Positions 49,501-60,728 of a stretch of 64,000 nucleotides of DNA are shown here, one piece after another. Location: the NCBI RefSeq assembly GCF_001522545.3, contig NC_031774.1, forward strand, positions 25,057,824-25,121,823. Direction: 5' to 3'. The DNA is from Parus major. Its lineage: Eukaryota; Chordata; Aves; Passeriformes; Paridae. The position numbers and the translations under genes were made by a program. Each line of letters starts with the position of its first letter. Position 1 is the stretch's first letter. A model generated the notes under the pieces. The model did not search any database. It saw nothing but the letters and a program-made list of their open reading frames with translations, and had not been told where the DNA came from.

Positions 49501-52500
49501 ACAGTGACTATGCCTGAGGAGTTGGTTATGAAGAAAGAATCTCCTGGGAGTAAAACGTCACAGAAATACTGTTCAATTGGAGAGGCCCAGTGGACTCTAT
49601 CCAAATCACCTAATTTTAATCTCAGGGGCTCAGTAAGTTGTGACTTTCCAGATAAAGAGATCTGTGGCAGAAAAAGGCCTGGCATGCTGAAGAACCCTAT
49701 GTCCCTCAAAGGCTCTGGTAACAATCAAAGCACTCTATCATCAGTTACAAATAAAAGAGGAAGGCCCCGGAAACTGAAAATTTCCAAGGCTGGTCGACCA
49801 CCTAAAGGTGTAGGGAAAAATGTAGTAGCAAGCAAGAACACTTCTCTGGGGCCTGGGAGTATCCTTCCAGATGTTAAACCGGACCTTGAAGATGTTGACG
49901 GTGTACTTTTTGTGTCCTTTGCATCAAAGGTAAAGCCTCATTGTTGTGGAGTAAAATTCAAAAATCTTTTAAAGCCTTTGTGATTACAAGCTGAGGTTGT
50001 ATTTTCTTTTAAACTGAGTTTGGAGTTTTGTGGCCTCTTTCTGAATCTGTTCTTAATTTTGCCCATAATACTTCTTGCAGCCTAGGAAAAGGTAGAGGGT
50101 CTAGAGTTCTGTATAAAAGGCTGCATGTTTGTTTATGAAACAGTCTCACACTTTGAATAATTTGGTGATATTTGATGTGGCCTACTTTGCATCTAAGTGT
50201 TTTAAGGTATCTTAACTTACTCAAGGCTCTTCCTGTATATAGGAAGCTCTTGATATTAACACTGTTGATAGAGCTGGTGGAGAAGAGTCACAGAATCTTC
50301 AGGCTCCCCTGTTGACTACAAGTGATCCAGGTACCTTTTTTTTTTTTTTTTGGTGAGTGGCTCTTCCCCGCAAAAAGGGAATTTGTAAAGACACACTGAA
50401 AAATTAATTAAGTCAGTTTTTTTGCGTGGCATTTGTTTTTCTATGTTTTCTTATTTTTTGAGTAGATTGTCAAGCAAGAATACAAGTACTGGAAAAAGAG
50501 TTGATGGAAGAGCTGAAGACCTTGAGGCATAAACAAGTAATACATCCTAGCCTTCAGGAAGGTGAGTGGTCATGTACATACTGATGCACCTGTTTGATCC
50601 TTACACTTAGTCATACTCAGCTGATAATTTCCTACTGGCACCAATACTGTGTATGCCTAATACAGCTGGGACCTGGCTTTTCATCTGCGCACATTTTTGT
50701 TGCAGACTAGAAAATGTGGAGGTGTCAAAAGGTAACTCCTGAATCTCCAACAGGAGAACAGGAGTCTGCGTGTTGTGTGCCTCTTGCAGAAGTTGCTGAG
50801 CCTTCCAACACTGCCTGTTTTGTAATGACCTAAACCTAGTTGAAAGGTTTAAACCAGATAGAGCTGGTTTTACTCCTTCATAAAAGTAGCATTTCCTGGT
50901 GAGTAGAAGAGCTAGAGATCCAGCAGTGTTTAACCAAGATTACATTTACTATGATTTGAGTCCTTATTTCCTTGCGTCCCTGTTCATCCTGTTCACTAGC
51001 CATGTAACAGGGCCAAGCACTACAAGTACCTACTTGCAGTTTGTGGTCTTCTGTTTATATACAATGTTATCCTGAGGTAGATGGAGGAGAGTTGAGGATC
51101 CACAGTGTGGAGCTTAATGTTCTCTCTTCTGATGATGTAGAAAGACATCCACAGTAGCAGTCCTGAGACCAATGACATGAACATGGCATCAGATGATAAA
51201 ATTATTGATACACAGGGAAACGTTGTACTTCATACTCCTGACCTTCTGGCCCTGAATGTTTCAAGTATGTAACCATAACACTGTGGGATTGAGACTCCAG
51301 GTACTGATCTGGGCTCTCATATGAGCTGTTCTGGGCCCTCACAGAGCTGCTGTGGTGAAGAACATTGGATTGTTTTGAATGGTTTATACGTGGTCTATGA
51401 TGAGAACTAGTGATGTTAAGCCATTTTAGGATTTTATTGTGGACCTCCTAGGTGTTACCTTTACCCAGAAAAAGTATCATAAAATTACAGTGTCTTGGTA
51501 ACTATGTGATACATGTCAATATGTTAAATATTGACATAATACTTAACTGTTACCATTTGTTCTCCTCTGGCTGCCTGCAGTCATTATTCCGTGTTGCACT
51601 TGGGCTTATCCTCTTGGGTTTTGTCTTGGGTGTTTTTTACTGCATGATCCTAAACTGAAAAAAATATATTTTGTGCATGTGTGATGTTCTTATTTTTGTT
51701 TGAATGTAAAACAAAGAAGCTTGTTTTTGCAGGTGACAGAAAGGAGTGTAAAGAAAAATAAAATCTGTACTCTTTCCATTTCATTTGAATAGAAAAAAAG
51801 AAATGGATGGCATCTTGACATTTGTCAATTGGCATGTTTTTATACAAAACATCAGATCGATTTGCTTCTCATTTTCCCAACGTAGATATGAAAATTACAT
51901 CTCACTAGACTGTCTGTGATAACAATATCTGTTTAAATAACCATGCCTGAGATTTGTTTCATGTCAATTGTTTTCAGGCTACTAGTAATCTGGTCACTGT
52001 GTTTCCACTTGTGAACACAAATGTGTATGGCTAGCACAAGGTTTCCACTGTATGTGCAAATACAACTTTGTGTCTTGAGCCTTGTCAAGTTGTACATTCT
52101 CAGTTTCAATATGTATACATTTAATGTATTCAATTCAAACTTGTGGGCAACAGGAGCAACATTTCTAAGTTTCTGTAGCTAAAATTCAAAATAAAAGTTT
52201 TCAGCTCCCAGCTGTGAGCTGAATTTGATTGACAGCGATTTCTTGAATTTGGTGTAACAATATTTTCTAAAAAGGTGCAATATCAGTTTTCCTAGCTTTT
52301 ACTTTTTTCAGCACTTCTGTATATGTATTTGTTCTGCCATTGACAGAAATAACTTTTGCTACCAAGTACATCTTTCAGTTTGAGTATTGGGGTTGTTAAT
52401 GAAGGAACACTTTGATGCCACCACAAATGTTTCAGTGCTTTTAACAACTCTGATTTTATGTTTCTTTATAATCATTTTCCCCCGTTTCAGGACCAAATGA

Positions 52501-55500
52501 GTTCTAGTATCACTGTCTAAACTCATATCATAACAGTCAAACACACATTCTTCAGAGCTAAAATGTGGTTTGTTGTCTCTTACTGCTGGTTGCAGCTGAT
52601 GTATGTGTTATATATGTTCTTGCACAAGTTTAACTCAGTACAAAAGGGGATGTGCAAGTACTGCTGGGAGGCTTGATAATTTAGGGATATGAATGTCAGT
52701 CAGCTGAGCTGGGTTCAGAGAGTAACTCCAGCCTTCAAAGATGTAAATTGTGCTGACTTACTCAGAAAAGCAGAAGAAAGTCTTTATTACGAGATTTATT
52801 ACAGCACTGGCACAGTGGTTAATAAATTTCTGTGAAAACGTCGGTAGCAATCAAAAAAACTATGAAAAGTAATTTCCATTGTGTAAAATGCTCTTTAATT
52901 TATACCTGATATAAATCCAATGTAAGTAACTGTTATGGCATTAATGCTTTTTTTCAAGTCTCTTAAAATGGTGAGGGAATGCCAGAAAAGCCCATGGTAA
53001 CTGAATGGTTTATCTTTTAGTGAATATCTGATTTTCTTTTTCCTAACATCTTTCTGCATTGAGACTTATTGTTACTTGTTTCTTGTAGTGGGACTGAAGT
53101 TGAATTCTGTGGACCCAACAATGAGCATTGACTTGAAATATTTGGGTGTGCAACTTCCTCTTTCCTACTCAAATTACTCTCTGTGGAGCTATCCAGGTAC
53201 CAACCCCAATTCTCCAGGTGGGTAGAATATGAATTTGCTTTAATATCTCAAGTGTTGTCTTTTTATTATCAACAAGGAGAGAATGGCTGTTTAGTTCAAC
53301 TTGGTATCTAAAGAGATTAAAATGATACTAAAAGGACAAAATAGGAGAACTTCCTTAGGTCATTTTGTGGTTACTGGGCAAGGAGTCCTGAGTAATTGTG
53401 GCTGGATTATTTTGAGGGTTCCTGTTTTGTTATGGTTGTGATCCACTAATAGTGTCTGTTTTATACTGACCTCTCAAATTCCTTAGAAAAAGCTTAAGCA
53501 ATCTGAATTTGTCTGATGTTATTCACATACCAAACAAACAAAAAAAAAAACCAAACTTGTCTTTCACAGAGATGAGTATGAGTCTTTTCCAGAAGACCTT
53601 GAGATGCCACATGGGGGCTACCCTATAACTTCATGATAATTATTAGTTACAAAAGTTGTGACTGATTGTTCTTTTTGAAACTTGCTTGGTATCCAAACAA
53701 GTGCATTTCTCACACTGTGACTAGGATTCTCATACTGTTGATAGAGTGAACTGGATGGACAAAGTATAGCTTATGTGCTTATCTGTCTTCTGCTTACCTG
53801 TTTCTTCCACTGTAATATTCTGATTACTTATATCTTTCTTAATCTACTGCTTTTTGGAGCTGGTAGAGGCAGTTGAATTTCAGATTGTTTACACTGCAGG
53901 AGGGGAAGATTCAATTCAGAAGACCTCAGTCAGCATAGTGTCCAATGCAGTTATTTCTGGCCTAAGAATATGTTAAATGGCCACACAGATCCCTGTTAGG
54001 ATTGTTACATCCCATCTTAGCTCCTACAGTTGATGCATAACTTGACAAAGATGTAATTGTTTGCCTTTTTGTGGTTATTCACTGTCCATGCCCCTCATCT
54101 GAATTTGACAGAACAGCGAACATTAAATGAAGTTTCTGCAGGTGTTATAAAAGTCATTGGCCCAACTGAGGGGAGACAAGCAAATTACTCTTACTGAGTG
54201 AGGCTGTAGTATGAGCTCAAAACCTGCCTCTTCCATTTTAGCCTACTAATTAGTTGTTTGGCCCATTACACTTTTGGAGCCAACTGCTTTAGCACATTGC
54301 TAAGGAGGCTAAAACTGAAAATAAAGGAATTACTTTTTCTGTGGAATAGCAGATGCTTGGCCATAGAGTAGAACTCTGCAGGAACCTTGGCCTTCTTGTT
54401 AAGTATTCTGTTAATTAAAACAAAAGAATAAAAATCAAGTTGCTTCAAACGTATTGATTTTGCTGCTTTTCACCTGTCCCTGAAAAAGAGTAAGGAGAGT
54501 TTGCTAAGACACTGATACAATTAAACTTGGGTCATAAACTGAGGCTAGCTTTCTTTTTTTCCAGATACTGGATTTCCTTTTGTTTCCAGGACAGGAAAAA
54601 CAAATGATTTCACAAAAATCAAAGGCTGGCGAGGGAAGCTTCATGGTGCTTCTAGAAATGAAGGTAAAAAAATAAAAAGAGAGAGATCAATGTACATATT
54701 TCCAACATGTGGCCATTTTCTTGACCTTCCACAGACCTTGCAATTTGGTATTTGTGTGTGTTTTAATGAGAGAGGTATTTTTTTTATATTGAGACTGTTA
54801 TGATGAAAGAATTTTTTAGTACTGGTTCCATAGTCAGAATGGAGATTAGTAAGGGAAGAGAGAAACTTTGAGTAAAATAAAAATACGTGTTCTGTTTTAC
54901 CCAGTAGGCTTGTGTGAAGATCAAAGCTGTCATAGTTTTGGTTTGGTTTTTGAGTTTTGAGTTCATATGGAAGTATGGTAATTCCAGAATTCTGTTGCCT
55001 CAGGGTCCCTAATGAACCTGAGTAATTTTCACTTATATTGATGTATTTTTAACTCCAGTTAGAGCAGATGGCCCTCGCCTATTTGATTATTTTGCCATGC
55101 CTCAAATGGATTGTTGAAAATTCATCAATATATTACTTTAGATTAAATATTGATATTGTACATTCTGCACTTCTATACAGTGTTGTGTTGCACTGTTCCA
55201 GATACATTGTGCTGACCAGGTAGGCCAGGTGTTCAGGACAAATAAAGTAAGAGGAGAGGCACAGAAGGCCTGTAGTGTTTTTGTGAGTCAATGCTGTGTG
55301 GGGTCTGGCTGAGCTGGATTTCATTTTCTCCACAGCAGCTCTCACAGTGCTGTGCTGTGTACTGGCAGCTGGAAAGCTGAAAATATCAGTGTCTGGGCTA
55401 CTGCTGAGCAGTGCTCAGAAAGCACCAAGGCTGCCTCTCAACACTCCCCATTCTGCAGTAGCCAGTGGGTGGACAAGATCCTGGGAGGGGGCATGGAACA

Positions 55501-58500
55501 GCTGACCCAAGCTGACCAAGGGGATATTCCATACTGTATGTCTGCTCAGCAATAAAAGCTTAAGAGAATGGAGAAGAAGAGAGGGCATTTGTTACTTGTG
55601 ATGTTTGTCTTCTGAAGTAAGTACTACTTGTTCTGAAGCCCTGCTTCCCAAGAGGTGCCTGTCCATCACCTGCTGATGGGACACAGAGAATAAATCTTTT
55701 ATTTCCCTTTGCTTCAACACACAGCCTTTTCTTTTACTTTATTAAATTTCCTTTATATTGACCCGTGAGGTTTTTTTGCAGCTTACTTCCAACCCCCCAT
55801 TCTGCTGAGAAGGTGAGCAATAGAGTGGCTTGGTGGGCCCCTGAAGTCCAGCCAAGGCCAATCCACCACAAATACACATGTAAGATCTCCACAAAAACAG
55901 TTGTGCAGGCTGCTGGTTGTGTTTCAGAATAGATTATATTTGGTGTGCCTGTATTATATACATATTAGTATATATTATATACTACGAGAAGTCAGTTCTC
56001 GTAGAAGAGTGCATTTTTTAGAGATGTATTTACATATCCTACCATGTTTGCTTATTGTAAGATTTAACTCCACAAGTTAAAGTGCTTCTCGTTTTTTTAG
56101 GTGGCAGTTCAGAAGGTTCATTGAAGAATCGCTCAGCGTTCTGTAGTGACAAGCTGGATGAGTACCTGGAAAATGAAGGGAAATTGATGGAAACAAGTAT
56201 GGGATTTTCTTCTAACACTCCTGCTTCTCCTGTGGTGTATCAGCTTCCCACTAAGAGCACTAGCTATGTTCGAACACTTGACAGTGTTTTAAAGAAGCAG
56301 TCCACTGTAATTCCATCAACATCTTACACGTTGAAGCCTGTTCCTCCATCATCTACCTCTAGGAAAACAAAGACTCAAACCAGACAGACATCTGCAAACA
56401 GAGTAAGATCTTACAAACCTATTCTGCCTTCACCTTTTCCTGCAAAGCAGAAACAGAACTCATCAGTGTCAGGGGAAAAGTCTTCTAAGTCTGCTAGCAG
56501 TTTGAGTAATCAGGCAGATGGTTTTGTGCTGCCAACTGTGGATGAAAATACACTTCCAAAACAGATTAGTTTGCGTCAAGCACCACAGCATCACCAAGCA
56601 CCTCGTCCACCAGGTTTGTCTAAATCTCAAGTGAAGTTAATGGACTTGGAAGACTGTGCTCTTTGGGATGGGAAACCAAGGACCTATATTACAGAAGAGC
56701 GAGCAGACATCTCTTTGGCAACCCTGCTTACGGCTCAGGTAAATCTGTAATAGTTTATTTTCTGTACTGTTGCTTTTTTTAATCTGCCCACTCATGGGTG
56801 TTGCATAGAAGTGCAGAAAATAAGACTGAAGCTGCTAAGAATCGTGAAAAAGCATGAGATTCCTCTGTGGTGTAGTCTTTGCAGTGAAACTTGAGGAGTG
56901 CTGACTTAGCAGCATGAGAAAAAACTAATTGTGATACTAGCATATTGATACAAATTATTAATAATTTAAATTGTTTAAAGTTATCACCATTAAAATTTAG
57001 GTTAATATAATTGTTATTCAGTAACTGCATTTCCTTGCTATTTTCATTTCAATGTTTTCAGTTGAGCTAACTGCAAAAAAATCCTGGTCATGTAACCTGG
57101 TTGTCACATGGTAACTTTGCTTTTTTCGCATCCTGCTTATTATCAGGATGGTATTGCTGTCTCCAGCTGCCTCTCAAAATACTTTGTATCCAAACTGTTT
57201 TGTTGGGTTTTTTTTTTGTTTTTGTCACGTAGAGGACAAGTTTTTGTGCATTAACAATGTAGCTTGAGGGGTTTTCTAAATGAACATTGAATAGCAATTT
57301 TGCATATGCTTGATATAATTTTCTAAAATATTCCTCTTATTAAAATATGAAGTTTATATTTCTTTAAAAAATTTTTTTAGGCGTCTCTTAAAAACAAACC
57401 TATCCACAAGATAATAAGACGACGAGCACCTCCTTGCAACAACGATTTCTGCCGACTGGGCTGCATATGTGCCAGTCTGGCACTGGAGAAACGTCAGCCT
57501 ACCCACTGCCGCAGGCCAGACTGCATGTTTGGGTGTACCTGCCTCAAGAGAAGGGTCTTGCTGGTGAAGGGAGGATCAAAACATAAGAAAATGATGAAGA
57601 AGGCTGTGCGTGGAAATCTTGTGCTGTTCGGAACACAAGGACAACAGCAGGAGGATGAAGATGTGGAAGAAGAGGGGGATGGGGAAGAAGAGGAGATGAA
57701 GCAGAAGGATAGGAAGAAGAGAAAAAGGGTGGAATACAGTGAGTATTGGTGGAGATTACTTAGAGCAAACCACCAAACTTGGTGGGCATTTTTTATTAGG
57801 ATGTAGTAGCGATACCATTTCTAAATCCTGCTGGCAGGCAATAACATTTTTATTTTTATTAATTCTTATGTGATCAGCATTTTGGGCACTGTGTAGTTAT
57901 TTATTGAATCAAATAGTTGGAGTTTCTTCATGGTAGTTGAAATTGTTGTTCAACTCTCCAAATGTCTTTAAGGACTATGGATATGGGATAATTACTGCTG
58001 TCATTGTTAGTAATGTTCACTGCTACAGTGCCATTATTTTTCCCTGTAAACAAGTCAGTATCTAGACCTGCATTTTCAGTTGCTGTATATAGCTGTAGAG
58101 TTCCTTGAAAGTCTAGTTATTTATGGTAATTTCAGATCTGGTAGAAACTGCCCATGAATTTACATTTTCAGTTTTTTCCTAACAGTACTTTTAGCAATAG
58201 CTGAAACAAAGTATTCTCTGGTGTTCTACTGGAATAAATTAATTCTTCCATATAGCCATACTATACAGGCCTGGGTTATTTTTTGGTGTGTTGTGATTTT
58301 TCAGTATGCAGCATCAGTGGAGGTCACTAATTTTCAGTGGTTTTGCAGATCTTCTATCACAGTAAAAGTGAGAAATGAGGATTAGTGTAGAAACATTTCT
58401 ATTTATATTTCTTCTTCCTTGTGGACAAATCCCAGTCACTTTTGACTAGAATTTGAGGCAAGAAAAGCAACCAGTAGTATTTTCTGGCAGTTTGGACTCG

Positions 58501-60696
58501 TGATTGCTGCATAGCTAGACCTCAAAGTCAAACAAAAAATACTGTTACTTCTGCATTAGATGGTGTCTTATTTGTAAGTAATTCTTGTTTTTTATGGTTT
58601 TTTTCAGCTATCTGTGACTCAGAGCCAGAACAACCTGTTAGGAATTGTCCATTGTGGGTGAAAGTGGAAGGTGAAGTAGATCCAGAGCCAATTTATGTCC
58701 CAACACCATCTGTTATGGAACCAGTTAAATCTATGGTACTGCCCAACCCAGAGGTCTTGGTTCCTAGTAAGAACAGATCTTCCAGTGGGACAAAACCAGG
58801 CAGAGTATACACTCCTAGACCAAATCCAGTGGTAAGAGAAAAAAAGAGATGCATGGGTTTTTTGTACTGAAAATTGAAACAAATACCACCAAAAGCTTCT
58901 GTGCTAGGCAATTTTAGAGAAGTTTGAGGTGAAAGCCTAGGACTGACTGCCTGTAGATGTGTTGATAAGCTAGAATGGATTGATAGCATACAGATCTTTA
59001 TTATGTTCATCTTTTGTTGAGAATTTATTGTAGCAGTATGGAGATGGTGGAAGGTGATTATGATTCACTAATAGCCTCCTTAAAAGTATAGTACTATATG
59101 CTGTTTTTGTCAAAATTATTTTTAGTCCTGTGATGTTTGTAAAAGTTATTAGGTACATAATGTAGCCTATCTAAATATGAATTACTTGCAAAAAAATGTT
59201 GATACTGGCACAGAGTGTTCATTGTAGTTCTGGAATGTTGGTTTTTGTTCTTTCTTGAGGTTCCAGTGTTCTAAGAATCTGGCTTTATGTCTCACCTCAC
59301 CTTAGTATCAACAACAGCAACAAAAGCAACAGCAGTAGTAGAGGAAAAGCAGCCATAGAGTGGAGTGTAGTTATATCTGCAGAACAAACATACCAGAGTA
59401 GCTATTTAATATATACCAGATAATGTTAAAGAATGCATGATACTTAGCATTTTTTTCTTCACTTAGAAGAATATCTGAATGGGTTTGAATTTCAGGGAGC
59501 TGGTGGTGGCTCTGTGATGATACTGGGAATGCAGATCTAGCTTTAAATGCTGGACTTTTCTTTTGACTCTTACTATTGAAGCATTTATGTTGAAGTGTTT
59601 TTAGAAAGCAAAGCTGATTTGTGAATGTAATGTGCATCCAGAACAGAGAAAAGAGGGTTTTGTCTCTTTTTTTTTTCTTTTAGATTCGAGAGGAGGACAA
59701 GGATCCTATCTACATGTACTTTGAGAGTTTAATGACTTGTGCAAGGGTGCGAGCCTATGAGCACAAGAGAGAGGACAAGAAGCAGCAGAAAGACAAAAGT
59801 GATTCACAGAGTTGTAGTGTAAAGGTAAGAAGTCACACTGTAACTGTATTATAGAAAAGGCAGAAATATTGAAAATGTTGAATTAAATTTTTTCCCCAGA
59901 AACTCCCACATGACATGAGGGCTTGACTTGCATTTGGTGGTGGTAGGGCTGTGGAAGGTGGAGCCTAAATCACTTTTCAGTGCTGGTAAATGTACCCTGT
60001 TACTGTGATAAGCATTGTCTTGTTTGGGGAAATTCATGCCTGCCACAAGTGCATTATTATGTAAGGCTTAAATGTTCATTTAACATTCATGTTAATAGAG
60101 CCCTTCTAAGGTGGAGCCTGTAACATTGTCAAACACAGCATGTTTCTATGATTTGGGGTGAATTAGTACATTTCACACTGTGAATTTTAGTGTGGAAGTG
60201 AGATGTATAGATGAATATTTTCTTGCATTTGTTTCCTCAAGCAGGAGCATGAACCGGAGCTTCGGTCCCTTGAGAAGGCAATCTATGAGGTAGAAAAAGA
60301 CACTAATAAATCAAGAGGTAAGAGCTGAGTCTGGAGTATAATTCCACTTTTTGGAACTTACACATTTTTGTGGTATTTCTTAAAAAAAAAAGTAGCTACT
60401 GATGAAACAGAAGTCTGTTTGCTGGGGGAGTTGCTACAGTTGTTAATAAAAATCTTATGAAATGCATACAGTTTCCTTTTTTCTTAGCAGCTGGTGGGGG
60501 GGGGTCACATGGAGATACAGCAGACTAAATATCCAGTGCTTGCTGCTGCTCTAAGTGTAAAATGACCAGTGCTGCCAGTAGCTTGTTTAGCAGTAAAATA
60601 TAAAACTGCACAGCACATTTGTCGTCAAGACAGATGATTAGATACTTGGAAAGGAATGGAAATGAATGGTTTTGCTTTGTCTGGGTATTTTTTTCT

Positions 60697-60728
<32 letters not shown>

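Larger units (their letters stand above)
50562..53088 (+). other. MGA intron 5 with unexplained exon-like segments
   Basis: A 2.5 kb intron. It contains two exon-like blocks (51141-51267 and from 51581), a stop after a hydrophobic peptide, and two AATAAA signals (51757, 52190) on the sense strand. The remainder is AT-rich with no known repeat. Confidence 0.75.

Noticed and set aside
57525..57806. 93-codon frame starting inside the MGA cysteine exon
   Set aside because: It is simply the MGA exon frame read through its donor at 57739, not a separate gene.
60700..60728. T29 as a terminator or Pol III stop
   Set aside because: No Pol III promoter boxes or small RNA gene upstream on either strand. 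It is best read as a homopolymer expansion.
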